DNA of 64,000 nt from NCBI GenBank assembly GCA_039621445.1, contig CP154954.1, forward strand, positions 41,781,572 to 41,845,571, read 5' to 3'. Positions 10,973 through 23,175 of this stretch are shown in pieces (the first letter of the stretch is position 1; each line of letters opens with the position of its first letter). The notes under the pieces are model-generated. The model worked only from the letters and a program-made list of their open reading frames with translations, searched no databases and was not told where the DNA came from. This DNA comes from Euglena gracilis (lineage: Eukaryota; Euglenida; Euglenophyceae; Euglenales). The translations under genes were made by a program, and so were the position numbers.

Positions 10973-11309
10973 CCACTGTTGTACAACCACTGTTGTACAC
11001 AGGCCATGTCTGAAAATAGGAAAAATATTTTTACGGGTTGACGCCAATCTCCCTCCACACCCCTTCCTCCTGTTCCCCACACTACTGCCCAGAGGAAGAG
11101 GAATTTTATTTTAATTTTTTCTCCCCCATCTCCACAAAAAAAACATTTTCCCCCATTTTTGCTGTGTATCCCCCAAAAAATTTAAATTTTTTTAGACTCC
11201 AACACTGCCCACATCGCCACAAAGAACAAAGCTTTTCGCCCTCTCACACGCACCCATCCCCTCCATTTTCCACAAAAAGCGATTTCCATTGATGTGGTAC
11301 AGACCGTTC

Positions 11310-11545
11310 ACCCATTTTGCCGTTTACGCCATGTCCGCCAAACTTGTTGAAAACCATTCATCCATTTGATACAAAAACGCCATGTCCGCCTGATTTTGCT
11401 TTTACCGTTTACCGATTTGCTATTGACGCCATGTCCGCCAAACTTGTTGAAAACCATTATCCATTTGCTACAAAAACGCCATGTCCGCCTGATTTTTGCT
11501 TTTACTGTTTACCCGTTTGCTATTTACGTCATGTCCGCCAAACTT
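11310..11545. repeat. Tandem repeat, about 120-bp unit, two copies
   Basis: CGCCATGTCCGCCAAACTTG then TTGAAAACCATT, followed by CAAAAACGCCATGTCCGCCT, occurs twice, with a third partial copy at 11528. A long G tract follows at 11578-11651. Confidence 0.6.
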
Positions 11546-11577
11546 TGTCCACACAAAAGGATGTTGTCATTGGGCAG

Positions 11578-11613
11578 CGGGGGAGGGGGGCAGGGGGGAG
11601 AGGGGAAGGGGAG

Positions 11614-11645
<32 letters not shown>

Positions 11646-11651
11646 AGGGGG
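11578..11651. repeat. Poly-G tract
   Basis: A run of roughly 70 bases that is almost all G, followed by GGCCGCAGGCCCCC. It is the longest homopolymer-like stretch in the window and may be mis-sized in the assembly. Confidence 0.7.
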
Positions 11652-12166
11652 CCGCAGGCCCCCTCCCCCCCGGGCACAGCCAAATGGACACCACTTTGGG
11701 TTTCACCTGACCTTTTTTTTTTTTGCAACATCACATCCATGCTGACGTGCAGTTTGCTACCATCACCCCCCCAAGTGACTGTTGGTTCACCTGGTTGAAA
11801 ACATTTCAGTGCAATCCAGGATTAAAAGTTGTGGCAAATCCCAGTGGGATCACAATCTCAGGTACAATTTTGGCCTCTGGATAATTTAGGTATTATTCTG
11901 GCTGAATAAATTCATTTTCGGTTTTGTTTAAGCTCAATGTTGCCTCCCAAAGTCCGTGAATTTCTTTACGTCTGTTAGTCTGGGAATTAGTCCGTGAAGT
12001 AGTCCGTGAATGATTTTCCCCTCTGTGCAAATGGGCAGCAGATGATCTGCCACTGAGTGCAGTCACCGTGTTTGACATTGAAGAATGTTTCTCTTTATAA
12101 TACAAAAAAACAAACAAACAAAAAAATTCCTGTTCAGTTGTATGTTCCCAACATGCTCCTGCAAAA

Positions 12167-12395
12167 TTGGTTACCTTGGCCTCCGAGGAGCCTCCTCGGA
12201 GCCTCTGCGGAGGCTGGTTACCTTGGAGCCTCCGCGGAGGCTGGTTACCTTGGAGCCTCCGCGGAGGCTGGTCACCTTAGCCTCCGCAGAGGCTGGTTAC
12301 CTTAGCCTCCGAGGAGCCTCCACAGAGGCTGGTTACCTTGAGCCTCCGCGGAGGCTCCGCGGTGCCTCCCCGGAGCCTCCTCGGAGGCAACCAAA
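12167..12395. repeat. GGAGGCTCC palindromic minisatellite
   Basis: At least six units of GGTTACCTTGGAGCCTCCGC-type sequence, each folding on itself. Related patches are at 10856, 12548-12620, 24613-24650 and 26244-26345. Confidence 0.7.
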
Positions 12396-12409
12396 AAGTT
12401 AGGATTCCA

Positions 12410-12486
12410 CTTTTGCGGTAGACCCGTTCAAACCCAGGTTTTCCGCGTGACGGACAGAAGCTCTATCCACTGAGCCACAGTCACCT
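12410..12486 (-). repeat. tRNA-like sequence, probably a SINE head
   Basis: On the minus strand TGGCTCAGTGGATAGAGC matches a tRNA A-box/D-arm and CTGGGTTTGAACGGG a B-box/T-arm, at near-normal tRNA spacing. No clean acceptor stem could be formed, and the 3' side runs into the GGAGGCTCC minisatellite, so a tRNA-derived repeat is more likely than a working tRNA gene. Confidence 0.45.
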
Positions 12487-12688
12487 GCTTCTTCCACGTT
12501 TCTACTGAAATTTCTCTAACATAATTCTAAACGCCGTGACAAATTGGTCACCTGAGGCTCCGGGAATTCCCCCAGAGGCTGGTGACCCTTCCTGGAGCAT
12601 CCCGGAGCCTCTATCCAGGTAACCTCCTCGGCAGGATTCCATTTTTGCGGCAGACCCGGGTTATCCAGCCATTCCTCTCATTGTGAGT

Positions 12689-12878
12689 AAACCCCCCAAA
12701 TAACACCCCCCCCCCGGTGTGTTATTTGGGCACCCGAACTGGGGGTCCAAGGAGGGGTGTGTTATTTGGGGGGGGGGGTTATTTTTACAGGGAAACCCAA
12801 AGGAAAACAGGGGGGGGGTGTTATTTGTGCGCTCGAAATCGGCCCTCGAGGGGGGGGGGGTTATTTGGGGGGGTTTAG
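12689..12878. repeat. Oligo-C fold-back element, complete copy
   Basis: Begins TAAACCCCCCAAATAACACC and ends TTATTTGGGGGGGTTTA: inverted ends with TA at both outer edges. Two internal modules each have a CCCGAA- or TCGAAA-type core flanked by G runs and TTATTTGGG. Confidence 0.6.
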
Positions 12879-14104
12879 TCCCCCCAAGGGAAATTATCGC
12901 CATTGAACGAACTCAGCATTGATCAAAGCCTGGAAACTACATTTAAATATCAAACCTGTCATTCAATGGTTTCATTTTATTCTCAGATGGAGAAGATGGG
13001 AGCATTCACTGGTTGTTTTATGGGCAACAGCGACGATTCGAACCGGATGCTTCTGCGAAATTCACATTGCATTGGACAGGCATTATGCCATTCTTTTTGC
13101 GAAGTGAGTTCCTGCTGTCCAAATCTGCAAGGACGTGTCTCTCACAGACAACAAACAAACAAACACAACCAGCCACAAGAGATTTCTGTTTCATTTCTTT
13201 CTTCTGCTTCTTTTTTGAAAGTGGAATGTGCCACCCGACTTTCCCAGGTTTTGAGAAAAGGAGGGAGTCACGGCTTTGGATGAGGGGTTCGGACGATACC
13301 AGTGCGTCTGACCCTGGGTGATTGACTGGTGTTTTTTGTGGTCACTCTGCTGGTAGGTGGGGGTTGACCCCCACCTGGGTGATGGGTCAACCTCCTCCCC
13401 CACACAGCTTTCCCAACAGCCCTGTCCTGGGGGAAGGACAGAAAGGAAGGGGCGAAAGTGGTGAACCGGTGCCAAAGGCGCTGGGATTTTCTTTGGGACA
13501 GATTCATCTAACACCCATGACCCCCCCCACCGGGGGTGGGTGGGCTTTTGAGAGTGGGGGGGTTTCGGGTTTCTTTTTAGGTCAGAAGACCCGGGGGGGG
13601 GGAGGGGTCCCTGGCCACTCACCACGCAGCAAACTGGGCCAGAAGCGAAGTTAGCGCCGGCCATAAACAGACAAGAAGCCTTAGTGCAACTAAGGGGGGG
13701 GGGGAGGGGTCCGGGTCCGGGCCAGAGGTCCAAGTATGGTTTTTGGCGCAAAGCGCCGAAAATTTTCTGGGGAAGTGCCCAAATGGAGGGGGGTCCTCCA
13801 TGGGAAACCTGGGACCAGGGTTCGATATATGGTTCCCCCACCCCCCCCTCCTGGACTGGAATGGGGTTCCCCCCACCTGCAGGGAATTTCTTAAAGACCC
13901 CCCGGGAGGGTCCAGCCTATCCATCAAAATGTCGAGAAGGCAAAAATGGTTTAGAAAATTTTGTTTTTCATCGACCCAGCCCAGCCCCCCCCCCCAGCCC
14001 CGGACCGCGTTTCCAGCCAGCAGCCTTTTTGCCAGCCGGTGGAGTTGGATCAAGGCTGGGGGGCTGTGATGGAGGAAGCTGTGATGAGGGGAAGAAATGC
14101 AGGG
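12879..14104. other. Gene-free region
   Basis: Mixed sequence with G/C runs. A T-arm-like GGTTCGAATC is readable on the minus strand near 13040, and a GGCGCAAAGCGCC hairpin lies at 13744. The many open frames have no family resemblance and are shadows of homopolymer runs. Confidence 0.5.
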
Positions 14105-14111
14105 ATAGGTG

Positions 14112-14305
14112 AGCTGGGCAGCCCAGTTGGCTCGCCAGCCTGCAGCCGGCTGGCCCGGCCTCCGAGTAAAATAAAGTTGTGTCCAGCCCGGCCTCCAGCT
14201 GGGCTGGACCCAATTTTATTTCACTCGACCCCCGGGGGGGGGGCTCCCAGTCGGAGTTTGGGCTGCTGGCTGGATTTGAGCTGCTGGCTGGCTGGACCCC
14301 CCCCC
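14112..14305 (+). repeat. Introner-like repeat (GGATAGGTGAGC family), copy A
   Basis: GGATAGGTGAGCTGGGCAGC starts a GC-rich repeat that ends near CTGCTGGCTGGCTGG. It is clearly related to the minus-strand copy at 38787-38954, which sits in a reading frame and is bounded by GT and AG. This copy has the same splice-donor-like start (ATAG then GTGAGC). Whether it is spliced here is unknown. Confidence 0.5.
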
Positions 14306-17296
14306 TCCGGGGATAGGGTACCCTCCGGCTTAAGAAATTCCCTGCCCACCTGCCTTTGCTTTGAACCCTGCCTGGCACCCCCCAAGAAAGTTCTTTTTGA
14401 TGCAGTGTGCCAAACATTTTGAGCAATGTGGCAAATTTCTTTTTCAAAATGTGCCCGAAATTGCATTTTGGGTCAATATTGTGCAAAAAGTTTGGGCCAT
14501 GCCACTGTTTTGGTTGGGGGTGGCAGGGTTTGGCGTAAGGAGTAAGGCAAAATTCTTAAGGTTTTTATGGTGTTTTTAAAGGTTTTTTTGAAGGGGTTTT
14601 TAGACATTTCAAAAAATTTAAGTACTTTTATGGCGTCTATTTTCCAAGGGCGGCCAAAGAGCCATCCAGGCATTGAACCAATGTTGGTCCTTTTTGAGTT
14701 TTTGGGGGGATAGACAGTGTTTCAGCGGTGCAGAAATCCTTGATTGTTTTTGCCGAGATTTTTCAAGTTCTTTTTTTGCTCAAAATTCGAACGTTTGTCG
14801 TGGACGAATTATTTTATGGTTTTTTAAATTTTTAAGGCCTTTTGGTCAAATTTTTTTTGAGGGTTTTTGAGGGTTTTTGATGGCGCCTTAAAAATAATGC
14901 CTGCCTCCCACCTGCCAAGGGGAATCCTCGGAAGACACCCCCCAGGGGGGCAGAACGGGAATTGGCCACCCCCCCCCCCCACCAGGCCACCATACCGGGC
15001 AAGAGGCCCAGGTTCGGGTTTCCCATCGGCGCGAAGCGCTGGAAAGTTTTTGGTAAATGCCTTTGAACGGCCCGATTTTGGGAGGGGGATCCTGTCTTAA
15101 AAAGAAAAGAAAAGAGGTCTTAAAAACAAAGCCTGGTCCGGCTCGACCCGGGACCGGTTGGGGGTCACCAGGACTCTCCAAAGGGCAGAGCCTCCTCTGT
15201 GCTTGCTCATCCAGAAAATGTTTTGATAAAATTCACAATTTTTTTTTGGGATTTTCAGCTTGTTATTACACAAAGTGAAACCCGTGGAGGCCTGGCGCTT
15301 CACACAAGTCCAAAAAATCGGTCATCTGATGTTTGGCTGAGGGGGGGGGGTGTCCGGGAACCCCGATAGAACCAAATTTTTTTCTTCCCCAGCGCTTTGT
15401 GCTGACAGACTTATGTTTTTATTATCTGTTTTGTCAATTTGGAGAAAAGGCCACCTGGAAAGGCAATTCTGAGCACTTGTTGAAGCCCCTCAAAATATTT
15501 TTTTCCAGCGCTTTGAGCTTTTTTTTTTCACCCAGGGGGCTGGGGGAGGTCGGCCCCCCCCCCAGATCCAGGACCACCCCCCTCCCCCTCCCCCTTACCC
15601 TGCAGGTGTCCCGGACCTGTCTTCCTTCCCCCAACCGGGCTTAATTTTAAGGCGTGGCCACCCGGGGGGGTTCCTGGCAGGGGTTTTTTTTTTAAGCAGG
15701 AGGGGACCCCACCCCCGGGTTCGCCGGGCTGGACCGAAAAAAATTTCGGCGCAAAGCGCCGAAAATTTTGGAAAGAAAGGGGCCAAAAATGACCAAAAAT
15801 GCCCCCAGGGGGGGGGGGGCAGCCAGCATCTTTTTTTCCAGTTGGCACCTTTTTCCAGCTGGCCCGAGGGATTCCCCCCCTGGCACCTTAAGAAAATCTC
15901 TGGTTTTTGGGCAGGCACTCCAAGGCACCAAGGCACCAAGATCTGGCCCCCGGGGGAGGCCACATAGCAAAGTCGGCCCAGGCACTTCCGGTGCCGAAGG
16001 TGCTGGAAGCCCAGAAATGGCACGTATGTGTATTTAGGCATTTGAAGCAATGCCACCTGTGATGACCAGAGGTGTTTCCTGCTGCAAAATCAAAAGATTC
16101 TACAATTGGGGCCCAATTTTTCTGCAAATGCAATTTCTTGGCCAAAAAGTCCCAAAATAACAAAAAAAATCAAAATTGTTTGATCTTTTGGCCAATGAAT
16201 AAATAAATTGAATGTTTTTGAATGAGCACGTTCCAAAAATTCATCCAAAAATACATCAAATCATGATCAAAACGTTGAAAATTCGTATTTTTTTCCTCGC
16301 AAAATTGGGTGCAAAATGCATGCAAATTTTTTTGTTGTTTTGTGCATTTTTTTCCACAAGAAAGGACAAATGCATTTCAAAAAAAAACACCATATCGAAA
16401 CATGCACATATGTTGCATAAACTGTAATGCTGCATGTTGAGAAAAAATCGCTGGAGTTTTTTTTTTGGAAGTCTTGCACATCCCAGCATTTCCTGAAGGA
16501 ATTCACATTGCGCGGCTTTGTGTTTATTTGCGAATTTGCATTTACGCTTTTTTTTGTTTTTTTGCGTCGCATTTTTCTTGGGTCTACGTTGTCCCTCCCC
16601 CCTGCTCTGAGCGATATTCAAATCTTCCTGAAACTGTAGATGATATAGAGTGCCGGAAAATCAATACAAATCATTTGTTGTGGAAAAAAGGTTAAATAAA
16701 TGCCCAAAAGGGCCCAACCCAGACAATTCTTCGCAGTCTGAAAGAGTCACGGAAAATCATTAATGACAATCAGGAATGAATCAGAATGTCATTCCAAGGT
16801 GTTGCAGGAAAGCATTTCTCTCCATAAACTCCAAACTAATTTGAGTTGTACAATACAAGTGAAGCACTGTCTTCTGCTGCATGTCTCTTTTGGCAATATT
16901 GAATGTTTTTCTGGGTTTGATAGGAGGACAGCAAGTGGCTTGGTTTTTTTTTTAATTCACGATTGAGGTGACCCATCGTTGCCTGCCAAGAGCAAAGACA
17001 GTCACTGTGTCTAAAGAGAGTCGTTGTGTCTAAATTTGATGGCAGTTGTGGAAGATCCCCTCCGGCCCTGAATTCTCATTTTGCACGTGACAAAAATGGT
17101 GATTCAGGGCTCAGTGCAGGGCAGCTTGGCCAAAGTAGTTGTTATGGGCAACAGCTTTTGATGGTCTGCACCATGCTGTGGAGAAGCACGGCTGTACGGG
17201 AATCCCCAACCCTGTCAGTGGTGGGTGAGGGGATTGTCCCACCACCATCCTGCTGGGTAGAGGAGGGCACCCCCCCCCCCCCCGCCAGACCTTCCC

Positions 17297-17620
17297 GTAA
17301 ACCCCCCCGCAAAATAAGACCCGGGTCTTATTTTTTGGGTCCGTTGCTGGAAACCTCCAGGGGGGGTCTTACTCTGGGGGGGGTCTTATTATTGGATTTT
17401 TTCTTGACCGACCAGGGCCTGAAAAAACAGCATTTTTCAGGTTCCCAAAAATATTAAATTTTTTTCTTTTGGCGTTTCGCGCCATGTGCAAATTGGCGTA
17501 AGTTGACATTTAGCATGTTTTCACCGTCTTCGGCGCTTCGCGCCGTCAGGGGGGGTCTTATTTTTGGATTTTTGCTCGATCGGCCCAGGGGGGTCTTATT
17601 TTGGGGGGGGGTTATTTACT
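17297..17620. repeat. Oligo-C fold-back element (AATAAGACC type)
   Basis: Begins TAAACCCCCCCGCAAAATAAGA, with inverted modules GGGGGTCTTATTTT at 17360, 17383, 17552 and 17590, and ends GGGGGGTTATTTA. A GGCGCTTCGCGCC hairpin lies inside. Confidence 0.5.
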
Positions 17621-20127
17621 TTTGGCGTCGAAGGAATTTTTCCTCGTGGTGCGTGAGGGGGTCAATCCCCTCACCAGGCTTTTCTGCACAGCCCTGTGGA
17701 CAAGTGCCCCCCATTTGTATTTTTAAAATTGTTTGTCGTTCATCCTGGCTTTGGTTTGTTGGCAATTTTGGTTGTGTTTTCAGGCAGTGCCAGGGGGAAA
17801 GATTTTTTTTCGTGACCCCGGGGGGGTGTCCGAACTGAGTTTTCTTCTGTTTTCAATGCTTGAAATTTTTGACCCAAAAATGGACTTGGGGTGGGTGGGT
17901 CGGTCCAGACCATACCATTGCTGAACACCTGTCCCACCCCACCCCGGGGGGGGGTGACTGATTGGTTTTTTCACAGTGATTGACTGGTTTTCTGGCCAAG
18001 ACCCCCCTCCCCCCGGCCGGGGGTGGGGTAGGCGTGAAAATGAAAAGTGGCTGGCCTGGAGCCGAAGGCGCGGGAAAATTTTTGGATTTTTTGAGACTTT
18101 TTGGCAAACGTTCATTGCGCATTCAAGAGTGGCCGATCCCTCCGGGGGGGGGGGGGGGCTAAAGTGATTGACTGGTTTTTTTTGGGAAAAAGTGGCTGAA
18201 TGGTTTTTTCGGAGTAGAAAGTGACCCCCCCCCCTCAGGCATTTGCTTAAGGGATTGCAGTACCCCCCCCCCAGGGGGGCTGGACTGCAGATCCAAATTT
18301 AGCTAATGGGATTTCTAGCAGCCCCCCGGGGTCTGCTAGCAGGGCTAGCTAGTGGAAATTTTTTTTCCAGTGACCGGAGCGAAGCGCCGAAAAGTTTTTT
18401 GGGACCCCCAAAAATGGCCCCAAATGCCTGTTTTTGGCCATTTTTGGGAATTTTTGGAACAAAATCAGCCAAAAACCTATTAAAAACCTCATTTTTCCTC
18501 CGGCGCACAGCGCCGGAGGGAATTTTTTTTTCCAGTTTGGGGGACCCCCCCCCCTGGGGGGTTCTAGCTAGTCCATTTTTTTCCAGTGTCTAGCCAATTG
18601 GCTAGCCAGCCCCCCCCCCCCCCCGGGTCCTTAAGCAAATGCCTGCCCCCCCCTCCCCCCGGCGGTCGCTAAGCAATGGTATGGTCCGGACCCCCCCCCC
18701 CTGGGTCCTAAAAAAAACTTCTGCGGGAGAGGGGGATTTGCTTGGCCTGGTTTTGTGGGGGGTGCAAGACGCTGCAATGTTCCAAGGGTGTGACATTTTG
18801 ATCCAGGGGGTGTGTCAGCAACACATTTCGAAAAATGCATCTAATTTTCATTGCAATTGGCGGAATGTGCAGCTGACATGGACCTTGGACCAATGGGGGG
18901 GAGAAGCAATTCCCCCCATCCAAGGTGCATTATGTCGTTGACCCCCCTCCTCATCCCATGGCATTTTTTCTGAATTACTGTGATTTTGGGACCACTTCAT
19001 TGTCGACACCCTTTGGTCAGGGGGGGATTTCATCCTAAACCCCCTTTTTGTTGAGGTGTGTTGGCATATGCTGCCCTGGCGTTTGCCCGGAAGGGCTGAA
19101 CTGCTTGCTGCACGCCATTGTTGTTTGGGGATTGACCTGTCAGCTTCAACCAAGTGTTCGGACGAACTCCGGAAACTGCGCAGGTGGTCTGTGGATGACA
19201 TGAAAGTACCTCAGAAAAAGTAAGGTTTTTCATTTATGTTTTTTTTGCAGGCTTTTGTTTTATTTGCTGGACGCAGAAAAAAGCTATAAAAAAGGGACTA
19301 GCTAGATCCCTCCCCAGGGCCTGACTGCAAAAGAAAAACTTCCTTCGGTGCTGTGTGCCAAGGTGGAAATGAGGGTTTAAAAGCGAGCCCCCACCATTGC
19401 TCAGCGAGCCTGGGGGGGAGCAGGGGGGGGGTCACTTTTCACTCTGAAAAAACCAGTCAGTCACTTTTTCCCATAAAAGCCAGTCAGTCATTTTACCCCC
19501 CCCCCCCCGGGGGGATCGGCCACTCTGGAATGATGAGGAGGCAATGAACATTTGCCAAAAAGTCTCAAAAAATCCAAAAAAATTCCGGCGCCGGCTCAAA
19601 GCGCCGGGCCGAAAATCAGTTGCCGCTGTTCCCCAAAATTGTTCAGGTGGGGTGGAGGTCCCCCCCACCCCCCCCTTCTGGACTGGAGGGTTCCAGACCC
19701 CCCACCTGCCCTTATATCGAAGCCTGGTCCGGACCCCCCTTGATGTTTGGGGGGGGGGTGGAACCCCTTCCTTCCCAAAAACAACAGCAATAAAAATCCC
19801 CTTTTCTTCACTTTTGAGCATATTCGACTTTGATGTTTTGGTGTTTTCCAATAAAATGAGTTGAAAATATTCAAAAAATGAGCATTTTGGCTAATTTTCG
19901 AAAAATCAGGGATTTTCCAACAATTTGGTCTGGCATTCAGGCTTTTGCCGGTCCATAAGTCCGAAAATTTTCCCGGCCCCCCTTCAGTTTCAAGGTAGGA
20001 GCCCCCCCCCCCCCAAGGTTTCCCATGCATCCCTGCACCCGGGGGTGTTCAAAGGCGGCCGGGCCCCGGCCCCGGGGGGGGGGGGGGTCTAGCTGCTCCA
20101 TTTTTTTTCGGTGTCTAGCAAAATTGG

Positions 20128-20537
20128 ACCTCTGGGGCAGGGTTTGATATAAGGAGGGCGTACATGGTTTAGGTGAGGGGGTGTCCCCCCCACCACCCCC
20201 CCCCCTCCTGGCCCGCAGGGGGGGTCCGGACGACCCCCCCCCCACCTGCCAGGGGGGGCCGGACCGACCCCGGGGGGGGGGGTTCCCGGGACCCCCCCCC
20301 AAAAAGGGTCAATTTTTTCCTCCGGCGCTTTGCGCCGAATTTTTTTTTTTCATTTTTTGCACATTTTTGCCCAAAAAGTGCCCAAAATGGCACTTTTGGT
20401 CGTTTTGGGGTGTCAAAAATTTTCGGCCCGGCCCTTTGCCCCGGGCTGAAATTCGGTCACCCAGACCGCGCCCCTTTTCGGGGGGGGGGGGGGGTCCGGA
20501 CCACCCCCCCCCCCACCTGTCCTTATATCGAACCCTG
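20128..20537. repeat. AGGGTTCGATATAAGGA-family element, complete copy
   Basis: Left end AGGGTTTGATATAAGGAGGG, right end CCTTATATCGAACCCT, inverted copies about 410 bp apart. The interior has C/G runs, a CGGCGCTTTGCGCCG hairpin and alternating TTTTTGCAC/AAAGTGCCC stretches. Fragments with the same end are at 6412, 13815, 19700, 21948, 25380 and 59846. Confidence 0.55.
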
Positions 20538-23175
20538 CTCTGGGGTCTTTCAGCAACAGCCTGTTTACAAGACCCCTGACCAGGAGTGTGGGTTTAAGAA
20601 ATTTAAAGTGCCGACCATTTTCAAAAAAAAAAAAAGGAAGTGGCCCAGGAATATGAGCAGGGGGAGGAACATTCAGATTTGTAGAATTTGCATCTTGTTG
20701 CAAAATGTTGTAATCGGCATTCTTTTGGAGAATAAAATATTATTTTTTGTATTTTTTGCAAAGTTCGAATGACTTGGGCTATTCATCCAAGTTCAGGGCT
20801 GGGAGGTTATTGCTCGGAAAAAGTTTTTTGGGTATTTGAGGGCAAAAAATCGCATTGTATTTGTCTTTAACAGATTGGATAAAATGTCGAAACTTTTCTT
20901 CCGGCACTGAAAATACCCCCCCCCTCATTTTCAAGTATGTTGCCAATTTTATGATGTTTGGGTATTTTCCACAAAAACAAACGCAAATACACAAATTCAC
21001 TTTTTTTCAGTGCCCAACTCTGGAAAGCCAAAAACCTTGTCCATGAAGGTCAGAAACTTGTCCAAGAATCCTTTCTTTTGGAGTTGTTATGGCCAGGGGG
21101 GGTTGTATTCTGATTTCCCAGTTTGTCAAAAAGTTTAAGTCTGTACCTTTTGGCGCGTCATTTTGATTTATTTTTATTCATATTTGTTTTGTTTTGTTTT
21201 TTTTGTATATTTTGAAAAAGTATGCAAGAAACTCTAAACTCTTTTGCATCTTTTTTAAAGAGGGAAACAAACAAAACCCAGAGTTTAAGAAAGCGTCAAT
21301 AATGATGAAAAAGGAGGCTGTTATTTCATGTCCTGTCCAACCCAGGCTGTGCCGACCCCACCCCGGGGGGGGGGGGTGCCTGCCTGGGCAGGCACTCCAA
21401 GGCACTCCTGATCCGACCCCCCCCCGGGGGGCACACGGCCAAAAGTGCCCCAGCACAGACCCCGGCGCCTTTGGCGCCGGGGAGCCAAAAAAATGGCCTA
21501 TTTTCAAAGGAATATGCCTGGGCACAGGCCGAAATCTGACCACGGGGGGGGGGGGGAGTGCCTGCCTGGGCGGGCACCCCAAGGCACTCCGGACTCCCCC
21601 CCCCGGGGTTGGTAAAAAAACAGCCTGGTCCGACCTGGTGGGGGCATTTCTCAAGGGGCCCCCTTTGTAGGGTCGATATTAGAAGGATGTGCGGGGTGGA
21701 AGAAGGGTATCCCCCCACCTGCTTTTGCATCGAACCCTGAGGCACCACATAGGGGGTGCACTCAAATAAAGGCCAGCTCAGCCCGGCTTTGTCGAGACAA
21801 CAGGCTTGGTGAAGGTTTTTTTTGCCAAAGAGTGGTGTTTCTGAGGGGGTTTCAAGGTTCTCTGAAAATCCCCCTAAGTGTAGGTGCACCAAAATCCAGC
21901 TGGGTTGGGGACCCAACCCAGCTGGATTTGGGTGCACCCCCACCTCCGAGGGTTTGATGTAAGGAGAGTGTGCACGGCGTTCACCCCCCAGGGGAGGGGT
22001 GAACATTTGGAATCCCCACAGGGCAAGAATTTTCCTTCGGACATTCCACGCCGAATTTCTTGCAGCAATTTTCCGAGTGTCTTTTTGCCCCAAAGGTGCC
22101 CAATTGCATTTTGGAAAAGTTGAACCCCGAAGTCCACAAAGTTGCAGGATTCCATTCAGGGCAGATGGGAAGTGGTCCGGCCTGGACGCCCAGCCCTCCC
22201 CCAACACCCAGGAACCATTTTTGAAGGCGAAACTCTTCAAGGTTTTCTAAGGATTTTTCAGGCACATAATTTTAAGGCGTAATTTTCCAAGTTTGTCTCC
22301 TTTATGTTCTTTGTCAATGCTGGAGTTTTGTTGGGAGTTTGGGCTAACGGGAGCGCAGAGACAAGTTTTTTTTGGCCTTGAGACCAGGCCTCTGTTTAAG
22401 GGCTCGAAGGGGTCTAGCTTGTGGGTGGTCTGTTAGGCTTCGAAGCCTGATTGGGACAAATAATTTGGGCTTATGGTGTCTTGGTTTTGGGTGTTTTGGG
22501 TGGGTGTGGTCAATTTATGTGAACTGGTTTCACCATTTCCGAGGACAGTTGGTGTCATGGTGATTGGAGCTGTCACTGCTCGTGAAATACTGTTTGTTGA
22601 GGCCAGGCTTCCTCTTCATCAATCATAAGGCATGGAATATTTCAGTCCATTGTTGCAATTTCAAAAATTGCGTTGCAAAAATCATCACCAAACCGATCTT
22701 TTGTGCGCTTTGCAGAATTCCAATTTGATTTGATTTGTTTTGCAAGTGCATTCCAAAAGTCCAAAACAGAAAGCATTTCATTGGCTTCACGAATAAAGTC
22801 AGTGGAGAAATTGAAATCTGCAATTTTCCTGCAATTTCCCGCAATTCCGCAATTTTTCCGCATGAATCTGAGATGGAAGATGAAATGAGTTCCGGCATTT
22901 CTTGAACGTTTCACAAGGGAACCCAGGTGCTTTTTTTTGTTATTTTGTTGCAAATTTGCCAAAATTTGCCAAAATTCACAAATTTTGAACAATATTGGCA
23001 ATTTCTGTGCCCTTTTTAGGATTTTCCCTAATTTTTGCTGGAAATAATTTCGACTTAAATTTTTTTGCATCCTGGACCAGATTTTACCTCAGACCAAAGA
23101 TTTCGGCAATTTTTTTTTGCCAATTTTGGATTTTTCACCCAAGAAATTTTGCATTTCCAGATCCATGCATGATCC

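Larger units (their letters stand above)
14306..23166. other. Long gene-free region rich in G/C runs and GGCGC hairpins
   Basis: I find no supported gene here. The region consists of repeat fragments, A/T-rich stretches (16150-16700, 20700-21250, 22650-23150) and hairpins of the type GGCGCAAAGCGCC followed by GAAAATTTT (15750, 17530, 18375, 18498, 19588, 20325). A coding-like patch at 19115-19216 (a short basic tail ending at a TAA) could be a terminal exon but has no recognisable partner. It may be intergenic or one very long intron. Confidence 0.5.

Noticed and set aside
12410-12486. Functional tRNA gene
   Set aside because: A- and B-box-like words are present, but the acceptor stem does not pair and the sequence is embedded in a minisatellite.
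13191-13841. Minus-strand frame of 216 codons
   Set aside because: Low-complexity Pro/Gly/Ser content from C/G runs, and it crosses several repeat fragments.
19115-19216. Possible terminal exon with a basic tail
   Set aside because: At least two frames look equally plausible and no adjoining exon could be found.
21326-22240. Minus-strand open frame of 304 codons
   Set aside because: It runs through G/C runs and hairpin repeats, has no domain pattern, and the plus strand has overlapping frames of the same kind. Absence of stops comes from composition.
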